From positions 62,001 through 126,000 of the forward strand of contig JAGMVK010000022.1 in assembly GCA_020747065.1 (NCBI GenBank): DNA of 64,000 bases, in the 5' to 3' direction. The stretch is from Cadophora sp. MPI-SDFR-AT-0126 (Eukaryota; Ascomycota; Leotiomycetes; Helotiales; Ploettnerulaceae). Below are positions 1-10,019 of the stretch, one piece after another; the first letter of the stretch is position 1; each line of letters opens with the position of its first letter. The notes beneath the pieces are model-generated. The model had not been told where the DNA came from. It did no database searches and was given only the letters and a program-made list of their open reading frames with translations. Position numbers and translations under genes: made by a program.

Positions 1-21
1 TGGTCGGGGTGTGTCTTTCTT

Positions 22-100
22 CCCTCATCGACCTTCTCCCTCATCAACCATCCTCCCTCATCAACCATCCTCCCTCATCAACCATCCTCCCTCATCAACC
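22..100. repeat. 17-bp tandem repeat
   Basis: A C/T-rich 17-bp unit (CCCTCATCAACCATCCT) is repeated head to tail. A 16-bp diverged copy occupies 22-37, exact copies begin at 38, 55 and 72, and a truncated copy begins at 89. It sits about 80 bp upstream of the ATG of the first gene and so falls in its probable leader or promoter. A simple minisatellite is the plainest reading. Confidence 0.9.
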
Positions 101-181
101 CTCACCATCTTCCATACTAGGCTGCTGGATAATCATCTGTTCTCCTTGCCGTGTCCTATCCGTTGATTGCCCTTCGCTAAT

Positions 182-1273
182 ATGGGATCGGCATCTTCTC
201 GTTCTACAAACAGGTGGTGGGAGGCAGAAGCTCAGCGAAAGGTAGTGACCACTAAAAACACCGGTAAAGTGGAAGTCATCTGCTCGCTTATTCCCGGTGT
301 AGATGAAGTCGAGATGGTGGGCTACTTGAAGGAACGTTCCGATCTCGACACACTCTTCGCGCGACATTGCAGATATCAGGACCTCTCCAAGGAGCAACGT
401 GCAGACCCCCCAAACTTGCCAGTCGATTTCAAGGCCAATGAACTCTGGCGGGCACCCCGGATGCCACAGGGGTACGGCGAAGCTCCGTGGAACTGGAATT
501 GGCAACCACCACTCGAAGGAATCCCTTCCGAAATTGCAGCCGAATTCCATGCGGCCGTGTCCCAGGCCACCTTCCGGATCCCCTTCTTCGACTTCGTGAA
601 GTATGCCCTTGGGTATACCACGAAAGCGTGCTTTCTTAATAATTTGCTCGATGGTGTATGCGATATACGCGACAAACTCCGAAGGGAATTTGTGGATCAC
701 CCTCAGGTTAAGGAAATTTATGTTACTGTTGAAAAAGTGAGTAAATATGGATCGACAAAGACGAAGTACTAACGAGAGTAGGCACTGGAGCAACGACACC
801 ACCCGCTGGCGCACTGGATCGTTGCCAGCAGCCTGCAGCACTCGGTGGCTCCCCTATCCAACACTTTGGCTCCAAACCTAGAGCCAATCCGAGCAATCTT
901 CGCGACGCGTGACTTTGGCCTCGTGCTCACGCGACTTGCGGCTCTAGATCGGCGGTTCGCGTACGGTAGTCAGATGTATAATTGGCACAAGTGGTCAACA
1001 GATGTCGACTTCTGGCACTGCATCGACGGAGTTATATGGTCAGGGAAGTTCACCGCTCCACCGATGCGGCCGCACTTGTCAAGTGAGGACCGGGATGAGA
1101 GACTGCGCTTTCTTCAGGGACTTAAGACAGACGCTGAAGACAGGGAGTACAGTGGGTGGAGTAAAGTGGTATTCTCAGTGAAGAGGTTCATAGGTCGGGA
1201 TTCGCAGTACAGTGTCAAGAAAGGCTTGCTAATGTCCATGGGCCCGATAATGGATAGCCCTAGGAGCTCCTGA
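182..1273 (+). CDS. orphan two-exon protein with myristoylation-type N terminus
   Basis: Exons 182-736 and 782-1273 join in frame into a 348-residue protein. The 45-bp intron has a GTGAGT donor, a perfect TACTAAC branch site and a TAG acceptor, which makes the gene model strong although I do not recognise the family. The ATG at 182 is the first in the frame. It gives MGSASSR, which fits the N-myristoylation pattern (Gly2, Ser6), so membrane attachment is a reasonable inference. The body is rich in Trp, Arg and acidic residues and has no signal peptide or membrane span. It ends in an Arg-Ser-Ser tail 170 bp before the convergent F-box-like gene. An accessory, lineage-restricted protein is the best description; function unknown. 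Confidence 0.7.
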
Positions 1274-1443
1274 CTTTAGGCGTATGTCGTAGGGAGTTTT
1301 CAGAAGTGTCGAATTTGGATGTTAATGAGGATGGAGATTGACCGCTCTTAATTCGCGATCAGGGCAGGAACTGTATGTACATAGCAGTCAGTCGTGTGTT
1401 TCCAAACCGTGTTCAGAAATATCGACCTTTTGAGGTTATAGTC

Positions 1444-2352
1444 TCACCTAAATTCTCTTGGCCAGACGTAGCCCCTCTTCCTCCGTTTCGACAACATAGG
1501 CCACCGTCGTCGCCGCTTGTGGTAGGCATTCCGTTGCCTTTTACACCTTTCCGTGACGGTTTCCCGGTCATGCAAGTATTTGTATCGAGAATCGAGTAAC
1601 TGGTATTGCTCCTGCCATGTCGTTTGACCACTCCACTTTCTTCCGCCAACATTTTCCAGGCCAAGTGGGCGCCACGGGAACAGCTTCTTCATATGTGTGC
1701 GCGCCTTGAGATGTTTGCGGACTTCAGGTGTGATACAACCGTGTGGACCACGAATTGTTAGGTGAGGAAGGTTACGGAGCTTGAAGAGGCTCCATAATCC
1801 CGGGTCGTCGACGGAAGTTATCGCGTGTGAATAAGGGATGCAGAGTCGAAGCCATGATATTCGCATAGAACCCCAGTGTTTATAAAGGCACTCAAAAGCC
1901 TCATAAGCATAATCGGTAGTCCGCTGACCCCAACCCATGGCATTCTCATCGTCAAGATAAGATACGCTGAGGAACCGAACGCTATGCAGAGTTGTAGCAT
2001 GTCGACCCGGACCGTGTTTGAAGAAGGCTGACAGGGTTTTCAAGTCGCTGAACTCGAGGGCTTCGCCAATACGGAGTTTGACTGGCGTGATCTCTCTGCC
2101 TTCTGTGGAAGTTGAGTAAGGGTGGTTGAGGTAGATCGAACGGAATGCCCTCGATACCGATGCCACTGGGTGGTGTGCGGCATGGGTCCTGACACCGCCG
2201 CCTAGCGGTGATGGTCGACTGTCCGCAACGACATAACCCAAGATCCGCGATGTGATCTCTGCAGGTATGAAAGTCGTGTTGCTGCGGAATGTATGGAAGG
2301 TTGGGGGGGTAGAGTGGCCAGCCATAACGAAGGCTGGACATTGGCCTAGCAT
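1444..2352 (-). CDS. F-box-like fungal protein
   Basis: A single uninterrupted frame of 302 residues starts at an ATG at 2352. Near residues 28-45 it has IPAEITSRILGYVV followed later by HHPVASVSRAFRSIYLNHPY. This is the layout of degenerate fungal F-box proteins: a Pro-initiated helix, then 'vcr.fr.iyl' (family knowledge). The middle holds hydrophobic and aromatic patches such as LRNLPHLTIRG, and the last 40 residues are strongly basic, with two Arg/Lys clusters that could act as a nuclear signal. No catalytic motif is seen. Such proteins are abundant in leotiomycete genomes and are usually orphans. An SCF-adaptor role is inference; the F-box match is weak and unverified. Confidence 0.6.
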   Translation of the reverse strand: MLGQCPAFVMAGHSTPPTFHTFRSNTTFIPAEITSRILGYVVADSRPSPLGGGVRTHAAHHPVASVSRAFRSIYLNHPYSTSTEGREITPVKLRIGEALEFSDLKTLSAFFKHGPGRHATTLHSVRFLSVSYLDDENAMGWGQRTTDYAYEAFECLYKHWGSMRISWLRLCIPYSHAITSVDDPGLWSLFKLRNLPHLTIRGPHGCITPEVRKHLKARTHMKKLFPWRPLGLENVGGRKWSGQTTWQEQYQLLDSRYKYLHDRETVTERCKRQRNAYHKRRRRWPMLSKRRKRGYVWPREFR

Positions 2353-2921
2353 CGAGAATGGGGATGAATGGGGTCATGATGAATAGAGGTAGCAGAAAAC
2401 TGAATTCCACCTGTCGTTCATAGGGTGTTGGCAGTCGTGAATAGACCAGGCTATTTTGTATGTAGCTTTTCACCGACTCCTCCATGATCGCTGAGGCGGT
2501 TGCTGTGGCGGGAAGTGCCGCGATTGGACCCTGTTCTCCTGGGGGAAACAAAGTGTGGTGGACAAAGCCCAGAGGGGGGAGGCATTTTTGGCAGAGTTCG
2601 GGGGCTCCTTGTGGAAGCCGTAGTTCCTGGACAGGTATGCTTTGCACTGGTAACTGGAAAATATTTGAAAGGGTTGAAGAAGGGAACGTTGGGCAGGGTT
2701 CTTGGCACGGTCCACTGAGGCTCAAACTAACCGATCCTTGGAGGCAGACTTCTCTTGACGACTTCTCCTGCCCACTTCATGCCAGTCAACTAACACCATA
2801 AGGATTTTGGTCCGGTACAGCCCATTGGGAAGGAAAGTCTTCGGGCGGCGATCCAGCTTCGCCATAAAGAACTCTTTACCCTTCGAAGCGATTACAAAGA
2901 CCCCGGCATCAAGAGCCTTTT
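2353..2921. other. intergenic, no supported gene
   Basis: Several open frames on both strands cover this stretch, but none has recognisable motifs and they overlap one another in conflicting frames. The one on the minus strand that runs into the F-box-like gene is a frame shadow. I see nothing that can be called with confidence. Confidence 0.5.
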
Positions 2922-3515
2922 CAAGGAATCCCCAAATGGCTGTACGACAAGGCACACGAGGAAGTTGATCAGCGAATACTCGATGAACTTACTAGTTTAC
3001 TATGATGTCAGAAGATTCTACGAGCGATACTTTGAGAGGAAGTCCTGGACGAACAATGCCAAGCATATCTACGACCAGTCGAGGACCCAATATGCAGAGG
3101 TCGCTATAGTGAATGGCCGGATCCTTCACTTCAAGCTCCATTCTGCGAGCGGTTCATCAAGTTCAAGGACACTGTTCTCAGTGGACTACGCCGCAGATAA
3201 TACACATCAGCGAACAAAGTGTTGAGGGGCTCGGAGGCTAATTGCAAGCTTGGCATTTTCCTCACCCCCACCGACGATCCCTTATCGGACGGCGAGCACG
3301 ACTGGCCCAGCGTATGCACGCGAAGTGTTTGGAAGTCAACCGGAGCGGCGATTCATGCCTGGGTTCAAGATCTGCGGAAGCATGATGCGGCTCTGGGTAT
3401 TCGACAAGCCTAGACCGTACAACTCCGAGATATTGATATTCACAAAGAGCCGGAGCGATATGTCAAGGTCTCTGCCGGCTGTGCGATAATGTCCGATGCA
3501 GGAAGCGACATATGA
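2922..3515 (+). pseudogene. relic of a FunK1 fungal-type protein kinase
   Basis: Three reading frames together give the N-terminal part of a FunK1 kinase in the right order. The pieces are IPKWLYDKAHEEVDQRI (about 2928), FYERYFERKSWTNNAKHIYD (about 3018-3075), then after a frame change FIKFKDTVLSGL, then KVLRGSEA and DPLSDGEHDWPSV (3215-3310), and after another change YAREVFGSQPERRF and KICGSMMRLWVFD (3312-3410), followed by DIHKEPERYVKV in yet another frame. An in-frame TAA lies between SGLRRR and YTSAN near 3195, and about 20-40 codons seem missing after DWPSV. The sequence stops before any kinase catalytic loop. It is a dead, N-terminal fragment. The family assignment is from remembered FunK1 motifs (PF17667). 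Confidence 0.75.
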
Positions 3516-3687
3516 ACATTTATGACAGCCTTATATAACAATTGCGACGATGCCTCTGCCACTATCATCTCACGAATCCACCGAAAAAGAGATCAAAAGG
3601 AATGAAGAGCATCACCAAAAGTAAAGCTAGCCTAAAACATCCACTCATCAATGAAACCAATCAGAAATACAAATGCACAACGCCAAG

Positions 3688-5228
3688 TCAATCAAGACTA
3701 TCACCACCTTGAAGCATCCAAGAATCTGCTCTCTTCATATGCTTTTTGCCCTCCCTGGTTCTGACTACCCATTCCTGCACATTTTCCACTGCCATGTGAG
3801 GCGACCGCTTGTATTGCATTAAAAACGATTGGACCTCAGCCGCACTAAACTCCTGCTTCGGTATCTTGCTTGCAAACTCTGTCATTAATTTCCTGAGCGT
3901 GTCTTCATCTGCTCGCTGACTCCCGTCTGGTAAGGTGTCGTCGTGCATAAACATGGCGCAAAAGAGTCGAGCGTTGATATCCTGGTTAGTGCACCCAAGT
4001 TCTAGCTTCATGTCCACTCGACCTGGTCGAATCAACGCAGCGTCGAGACGCTCCGCGTGGTTCGTGGTCATGATCAGTACCCGTCCTTCCTGCGAACCAA
4101 CACCATCGAGAACGTTCAGGAGGGCCGATAGAGACACCCTTCGTTGCGACTTTCCCATTGTTGAAGAGCCTGTCTCATCTTGACCAGTCTTCACCGTTCC
4201 GTGCTGTCGAGATTGTGTTGCGTCGACGGCATCAATATCTTCGACAAGGACGACACAATGCTTCGGGAGTTCAGTGAACAGCTTGCCCAGCGAGCTGTCG
4301 TCCTCACTGGAGAGATTGAGGATATAGATATCCAGGTCGCAGGCCCCGGCAATTGATAAACTCAAACTGGACTTTCCGGTCCCAGGTGGCCCATACAATA
4401 GGTATCCTTTTCGGTAGGGGATTCCGCGCCGAGAATACCACCCTTGTGTTTCGGGGTCCAGGTAAGCCTTGATGTCCTCTACCAGCGCCTTCTTCTTCTG
4501 CTCGTCAAGGATGACAGTGTCGAGTGGTCTTTTGTTTATTGCTCGCGTTTTTTTCCAGCCACGATCCCGATGCTCAAAGACAGACGTCTTATTCTTGACT
4601 AACTTCAGGTACTCAGCTCGACACTCACTAAAGAGCTCCCTCAGAACATCCGGAGACCTGCCTATGCAGGAGACTGAGATCTCCTCTTCGCGGAAAACTC
4701 GGCCCTCTTTTTGGATGCTCGAAAATGTAAGCAGACGATTCTTGTACCAGAAAGAAAAGCTCCCATTCCAAGGCGAATACTGAAGAGGCTTCTTCTGGTT
4801 TTCATCAGAGTGATCGTCGGCGGACCCTCTTCTCCTCGCATCTACGCTAGCAAGGAGGGAACGTGCCTTATGGGAAAACGGCTGAGAAGATAGCCAGGCG
4901 ACAAGCATATCGTGTGCTTCGTTGGTATGGGAGACATAAACTCTTGAAGCTGTTGCTTGTTAGAATGTGTTATTGGTGATCTGAGGAGTCACGAACTAAA
5001 ATGTGTCGCCACTAATGCTCTGAAGAAGTCTTTGGTATATCTGCCAAAGAACACAGCCAATCCGCAGATACAAAGCACACCGCCATAGCTGTTTGGGTTG
5101 CCAGCCAGAAGTTGCTGGAGGGCAGCAGAGATGTTGGTAAGCCCAGGGAAGAAGACGTCTACCATTGATACCGGGCTCAATGGGAGTGGCTGACTTGGCA
5201 GAGAATAAGTATTGTTGTGAGCAGCCAT
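3688..5228 (-). CDS. BCS1-like mitochondrial-type AAA+ ATPase
   Basis: Two exons (5228-4997 and 4949-3688, transcribed leftward) give 497 residues, close to the usual size of fungal BCS1-like proteins. A short hydrophobic segment near residues 50-65 is followed by the BCS1-type region. The AAA core then has Walker A GPPGTGKS (about 264-271), Walker B VVLVEDIDA (about 310-318), a sensor Asn in MTTNH (about 374) and the paired arginines of LIRPGR. The intron uses GTTCGT and a CAACAG acceptor and keeps the phase. Yeast Bcs1 threads the Rieske protein across the mitochondrial inner membrane. Fungi carry many diverged paralogues of unknown client, and this is probably one of those rather than the orthologue. 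An ATG at 5327 would add 33 residues. Confidence 0.88.
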
Positions 5229-5296
5229 TGCAAGACGTGTTGTGGGTGAGCAGCAAGGCAAAGGATCGATGGTGGTAAGGTAAACCTCAAAGCCAC

Positions 5297-5533
5297 TCAA
5301 GAAATGCTGATAAAGATCATTGGGCATTGTCCAGAGGCTAGCGAGTGAGGAAGGATAGCAACGTACTCTTTTACAGGCTGAGTCTTATCCGTACAGGGCC
5401 GACAAGCCTTCAACTTGCAATACTTGCACTCGAAGATGTACCAATGTGGCCCGCTATGGCATTCGCTGCAAACCCACCGAATGAGCGTCGACTCGGATTT
5501 CAAGAGATTAAAAGAGTGGCAGCAGTTACTCAT
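5297..5533 (-). CDS. small Cys-rich putative zinc-binding protein
   Basis: A 78-residue frame from an ATG at 5533 contains the spaced cysteines of WVCSECHSGPHW, FECKYCKLKACRPC: three CxxC-type pairs plus histidine within 40 residues, suggesting a small zinc-binding knuckle. I do not recognise a family. The C-terminal part after CTDKTQPVKE may be intronic, because a GTACGT donor-like sequence follows directly. It lies just upstream of, and on the same strand as, the BCS1-like gene, and could overlap its leader. A real exon of a larger gene, or chance, remain possible. Confidence 0.35.
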   Translation of the reverse strand: MSNCCHSFNLLKSESTLIRWVCSECHSGPHWYIFECKYCKLKACRPCTDKTQPVKEYVAILPHSLASGQCPMIFISIS

Positions 5534-6113
5534 TGGCAGATGGCCTAGGCGCTAGGATGACCTCGTATGAAAGTACAGATGTTGCTTCAAGAAGTGTGGT
5601 GAAGATCGAGGCAAAATCTGTACCTTTATATTCTCGGAGGTCACTTTTTGCGCGGCCAAGGCGGCACAGTCGATGGAGGAAATTGATTCCGTTGTCCCCT
5701 GGATGAACCGGCGGCCTATGGTTGCAGCATGGTGTGTTAGCTGCTTGAAGACAAAGCTGGCTTCGCCGATTCACCCCTGGCAAGTCACTTGCGGATCAGT
5801 TGATGATGCATAAGGTACTCGATTGAGGCTAGATTGGAAAAGTATTATTGTGCAAAGAGTCTGCCGGGGCACGCCATAATTTTGATTCTCTCGAGGTTGC
5901 ATTACACCATGGATCTCGTGCTCAAACTTGACTATATATGGCCGATCTAATACATTCAGAGCAAACCTGGAAAGACCCCAAAAAGAGTAAGATCCTATAT
6001 CCAGCAACCCAGCCATGCTATCCGAGGCTATTTCCTACTCCTTTCGTCATAATCACTTCCGCTCTTCAAACGGCGTTGGGTCAAAGAGCACAGCGGGTTT
6101 GCTAAGGAATTCG
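5534..6113. other. intergenic, two unsupported minus-strand frames
   Basis: Frames at about 5526-5783 and 5771-6016 on the minus strand begin with ATG but have no recognisable motif, no clean splice junctions between them and no composition bias. They could be exons of one gene with the Cys-rich frame to the left, but I could not join them in phase. Confidence 0.4.
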
Positions 6114-6323
6114 TTAGCGGTTTTTTATCGGCGCTCCGTTGGACACGTACTCCCAACTGGGTGAGGTTGCTCGAAGAGTCTCCTCCATAGCCGGGTCTGT
6201 GAGATTACTCGATTCACTGGCAGCAGATGGGTCTGTGGACGGATTCTGCGCAGTCTCAGGGTTGTCATCGACTTTGGGCGGCTCTGGCTGCTTCGGCTTT
6301 GCGGTTGTCTCTGTTGGAGCCAT
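6114..6323 (-). CDS. small acidic, disordered protein (69 residues)
   Basis: An uninterrupted frame starts at an ATG in a good context (ACAATGGC) at 6323. The product is almost entirely Pro, Glu, Asp, Ser, Thr and Ala, with one aromatic patch (SPSWEYV) near the C terminus, and so is predicted to be disordered. Upstream on the same strand lies a pyrimidine-rich leader and a TATA-like box about 125 bp away, which supports a short transcribed gene despite its size. I do not recognise the family. Low-complexity sequence can stay open by chance, so this is a moderate call. Confidence 0.5.
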   Translation of the reverse strand: MAPTETTAKPKQPEPPKVDDNPETAQNPSTDPSAASESSNLTDPAMEETLRATSPSWEYVSNGAPIKNR

Positions 6324-6446
6324 TGTCTACGTGGAGGATTGATAGATAGCTCTAATATATATGTAGAAGTGTGATTTTTGAGAAGATGCTTGAAGAATTA
6401 AGAGAGATGAGAAAGTGAGCGGTCAAGCTTGTGAGGAATTCGCACC

Positions 6447-6455
6447 CTTATATAC
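6447..6455 (-). promoter_or_regulatory. TATA-like box for the small acidic protein gene
   Basis: On the minus strand the sequence reads TGTATATAAGG, about 125 bp before the ATG at 6323. It is followed by a C/T-rich stretch typical of a fungal start region. Assignment is by position and motif only. Confidence 0.4.
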
Positions 6456-6904
6456 ATTTTTATACTGAAATTTCGTATGTATCTTTCCTGCAACAAACTA
6501 CATATCGGCTTCTCATTCAGCCGTCTCATCTGATCGAAAATATTCACTTGGCTCCTACCAATCGGAATCAAGTAGTGAAGACCGGGGCCTTGTGTACAGC
6601 TTCATTCACTTCAATATGTTCCTTGACCCTGCGAGTCCTGATCAAGATGCCATGCATCTTGCTGCAACTAGGAAGAAGAAACCGGCGTTATGTCGACGGT
6701 GTTGGTTTCCCAAAACGGATTCATCCCTTCCTCATTTTTAGAAGTCTACTCTATCTTGGGAGTCCAACGACAGTCAATCACTTGCAACCCATGGTGCATG
6801 ATGTGTTGGCTCCTGGAATAATCAACATGGCCGCCCCCATTCTCCATGCAGCAATCTTGGGGAAGCAAGACATTGCAGAGCATTGATAACGTTTGGGCCG
6901 TGGA

Positions 6905-7655
6905 TCTTGGAAGGGTTTTTGGCGTATCGATTCGTGCTGTTCCCCAAATGGATCCTCTCCGTGCGGTACCCTTTCCATTCTTGATGCTTCTATTGGGTTA
7001 ACGCAATGCTGTAGAGCATCGAAGCTAGTATGCAGGATCCTCACCCCCGAGGTAGCTGGCGGCCCTCGATTGAGGCATGGGACATTGACTGAGCGGAAGC
7101 GCTTTGATAGGATCCGTGATTGGAGTCCCAAGTCTTCGGGTACTTACCACCATCCCTATGCTGGCTCACAGTTACTGCATATTGCATTGGCCATGAGAAA
7201 CAATCAAGATACCCTACGTACACAACATAATGTAGTGCTGTGCAACCGCGGACCGTTCCCTCGATCACTAGCTTCTATGCAGCATCGTCACCCCCAAAGC
7301 AGTTGGACGGTCATCATTGATGCACGGTGCACTGGCACCTACACAAGTATGAATAGTTTCATAGGGCCATAACACGAAAGGCGGGGGAAATTATTGAATA
7401 AATGGTCGTAAGCCAATGAATCAGAACGTATTACCCCTCAACAACTTAGCCCACATGTGCAGAATTATTCTAAGCCGCTCCAGGATGATTGCACAATCTT
7501 GGAGGATCTAGTAGGTTGGGATATTTGTGGGGCTAAAACAACGTCTCCGTGTGGTACCATCTCCATTGTTGGTGCTTCCAATGGGTTAAGTCAATGCTGT
7601 AAAGCATCGAAGCTCGTATGCAGATCCTCATCCCGAGGTGGCTGGCGGCCTACGG
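6905..7655. repeat. diverged direct duplication with a possible ankyrin relic
   Basis: Segments about 6905-7070 and 7497-7655 share a long imperfect match: TCTTGGA at the start, then TCTCCGTG.GGTACC, GATGCTTC/GGTGCTTC, AATGCTGTA.AGCATCGAAGCT and a common GGTAGCTGGCGGCC-type end. A third partial copy of the GGTACC segment is near 7950. Between the main copies a minus-strand frame reads CTALHYVVYVGYLD, which resembles an ankyrin-repeat helix pair, but it is followed by stops and frame changes. The best reading is an old tandem duplication inside a decayed ankyrin-type gene. No intact gene can be called from 6500 to 8180. Confidence 0.5.
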
Positions 7656-8183
7656 GTGAGATATGATGCATGCCCCTGGATAATCATAATGGCTTCATCG
7701 GTTTATTATGTGGATAACGTGGGGAGAAACGCTACGTTGAAGTGGAGTGTTGCAAAAGTTCCATTGATGTCTTTCATAGCTTGCAGAAACCGGGTTCCAA
7801 CCAATTGACCTCTCTCCGAATGGTGCCCCTAATTGGACAACGCGGGGAGAGGTATATATCTGTAGGACATTGTTGGAAGAAATGTTAGTAGGATATTGAT
7901 TCGCCATACAGCAATAGTGTTCATATGTCCAGTTATCCAAGATAGAACGTCTCTTGTGTGGTACCTTTTCAGAAGGCGCATGCTTGAAGCATAGCAAGCT
8001 GTTTTTGTATTTTCATCATTTGAACAAAGCGTAAAGTAACGCGTTTCATGGCGATGTGCTAAAGTATTCTCGTTCTGTAACTGTTTCGCTTAGTTTAGTA
8101 TTGTTGATAAGCTGAGCCGCAGGAGCTGTGCCTGGGCCAATCGATAAATGCGGGTTTCTTTGATTCTGCTGGACTGCAGCTAC

Positions 8184-8396
8184 AAGGTTGTGATCCTGTC
8201 GATGAAGGGATCACAAGTTGTGGTAGCTGTAGAGATGTGGAGAATATCACAAGTTGTGATCCTGTCGATGGAGGGATCACAAGTTGTGGTAGCTGTAGAG
8301 ATGTGGAGAATATCACAAGCTGTGGTCCTTGTAAAGATGTGGAGCATACCACAAGTTGTGGTCCCTGTCAATGTATGGATCACAAGTTGTGGTAGC
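8184..8396. repeat. minisatellite built on an 11-bp palindrome
   Basis: Seven copies of a motif near CACAAGTTGTG, an odd-length perfect palindrome, occur about every 30-36 bp. The spacers alternate between a GATCCTGTCGATG-type and a GTAGCTGTAGAGATGTGGAG-type sequence, so the higher-order unit is about 66 bp. A related array with the same palindrome lies at 10197-10312, on the far side of the kinase gene. Confidence 0.85.
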
Positions 8397-8827
8397 CGAA
8401 AACAGGGGCGCCACGTGGAAAGATAACCAGTTCGTGCTTTAGCGGACCCACGCACGTGGCTTCCACACTTTCCTGGACCTTTCGTATCGCCTCTTCCCCT
8501 TTCAACATGGCTGCCTGGAACCGACTAGTGTTTGGCCTGGTCTGTAAGGCTAGAAACCTGAAGGATTATCGTGAGGTGATCGAAACGATTGCGCTTCAAA
8601 TTCTTTATGAGCATCAGCATTTCAAAACCTTCCCGTGCCCAACTTCATCTGTCTTCCCATAATCACTAGAAATCGTTGGTAGGTGCGCTTGATCATTTTG
8701 ACTATTGTTTGCTAACGGGAGTAGAATATGGAAGTTTGCGAACAAAACGAGGCATTCGTAGAAGAGAATGGAGATCTTGTATTTTTCCACACCAAGATGA
8801 TACTTAGAGAGGGCGATCGATATTACT
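8397..8827. other. region upstream of the kinase gene
   Basis: A frame starting at ATG 8507 (MAAWNRLVFGLV...) runs to 8662 without recognisable motif. A second frame begins at ATG 8728 and runs into the kinase gene in a different phase; it is discussed there. Nothing else is visible. Confidence 0.4.
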
Positions 8828-9481
8828 ATGCAATTACGAGTCGTCGTTACCCCCGCCAATTCCCAAGTCGATCTACTTGAACTCGACCTTGTCCCGATTC
8901 CAACTTCGCAAATCTGGCCGCCATTCCCAAGACAATTTACACGAGCGCCTGAGCCATTACCTCAGGACTGTTATATAAAGCGACCTAGTCTACTATATTA
9001 CGGCGACACCAAGGCCTCCACCGAATTGAGTAGTCTCCTGTTGAATGAGGCTGAAGTCTGCGAGATCCTGAGGGCATTTCCCCACCCTAATATTGCTCGA
9101 TATCTTGGGTGTATAGTCGAGAACGATAGAATAACGGGCCTTTGTTTTGTCAAGTACGGCATGAATTTGTCAGAAAGAGTGACTAAGGACTCTCGCCCTT
9201 TCGATGTAGACCTCTGTTTGCGGGGTATTCAGAAGGGTATTCAGCACCTTCACAGCTTGGATCTCATTCATTGCGATCTCAACCCGACCAATATTCTGAT
9301 GGATGGGGACACTCCGGTTATTGGGGACTTCGATTCTTGTCAACGTAAGGGAGAAAAATTAGGTTTCAAGGCTGGGACAAGAGGATGGACGAGTCAGGAT
9401 TTCAAGTTTGCAAGGCCCGAGAATGATGAATATGGATTGTCAAAGATTCGAGATTTTCTATTTCAAGTTTGCAAGATGTAA
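8828..9481 (+). CDS. small fungal protein-kinase-like protein
   Basis: The frame gives 217 residues with the landmarks of a compact fungal kinase group. They are a Lys in YIKRPSLL, a helix-C-like segment EAEVCEILRAFPHPNIARYLG, the catalytic loop HCDLNPTNIL (Asp and Asn present) and a DFD in place of DFG (GDFDSCQ), then GTRGWTS before the end. It is short, and the C lobe is minimal. Homologues that I remember begin further upstream. The preceding frame from ATG 8728 (ENGDLVFFHTK..., DRYYYAITSRRYP) looks like the missing N terminus but reads into a stop and would need a frame change near 8866-8880. The gene may therefore be frameshifted, carry an unrecognised intron, or start at 8828. Substrate unknown. 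Confidence 0.65.
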   Translation: MQLRVVVTPANSQVDLLELDLVPIPTSQIWPPFPRQFTRAPEPLPQDCYIKRPSLLYYGDTKASTELSSLLLNEAEVCEILRAFPHPNIARYLGCIVENDRITGLCFVKYGMNLSERVTKDSRPFDVDLCLRGIQKGIQHLHSLDLIHCDLNPTNILMDGDTPVIGDFDSCQRKGEKLGFKAGTRGWTSQDFKFARPENDEYGLSKIRDFLFQVCKM

Positions 9482-9716
9482 ATTGTCAAACGAGATTTAC
9501 TATTTCAAGTGAAGAATGCCAAAAAGCCATTGAGATTTTCCTAAGCTACCAGAGTAGCATAGCTAAACCAACTTCAGCGACGAAACATCCTGACTGTGTC
9601 CGACCTCACCCCTTCTGCCTCCATCCTGCTACCCAGGTTTGTGGTTCGGGATAAACCTGACTCTTATCAGCACTTTCTGAGAGGCAAATAAACCATTGTA
9701 CTTACCCATTCTACTG

Positions 9717-10019
9717 CTACTGAGCTGGGGGAGGCACGTAGCTGGACGAATATTTGCAAGTTGTTGATCCACAGTCACGATCCTTATATGTGTATCTGGA
9801 TCCATCGGTGCGGTAGCCTGTCTTGAAATCACAATGATTTGTTGGTTCCTTAATTTCAACGGAAGCCATCCTGATGATAGAGTCAGTAGTGTGACACTGT
9901 AATAATAGTACGAATATAATGAGCGTGCATACTTTCTGAAGGATGTATTTGTGTTTAGAAGTGCGCTTGAAAAATTTGTACTGTTGTATGTTTTGAAAGT
10001 CACAATGGAGTTCTTCCAT
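9717..10019 (-). CDS. small protein with one hydrophobic segment
   Basis: A 100-residue frame from an ATG at 10019 has a basic N-terminal part (FFKRTSKHKY), one hydrophobic run CTLIIFVLLLQC, and a polar tail with four cysteines and a PPP end. Alternatively an ATG at residue 51 (MASVEIKEP) gives a 50-residue soluble protein, and the sequence before it looks intron-like (GTATGC ... CTGAC ... ATCAG), although that splice would not hold the phase. I do not recognise it. Chance is possible. Confidence 0.3.
   Translation of the reverse strand: MEELHCDFQNIQQYKFFKRTSKHKYILQKVCTLIIFVLLLQCHTTDSIIRMASVEIKEPTNHCDFKTGYRTDGSRYTYKDRDCGSTTCKYSSSYVPPPAQ

Noticed and set aside
1982..2725. A 247-codon minus-strand frame
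   Set aside because: It overlaps the F-box-like gene on the same strand in a different frame, has no motif and no ATG in a good context.
8184..8396. Regularly spaced palindromic repeats that resemble a CRISPR array
   Set aside because: The spacers themselves are repeated, there are no cas genes, and the host is a fungus. It is a minisatellite.
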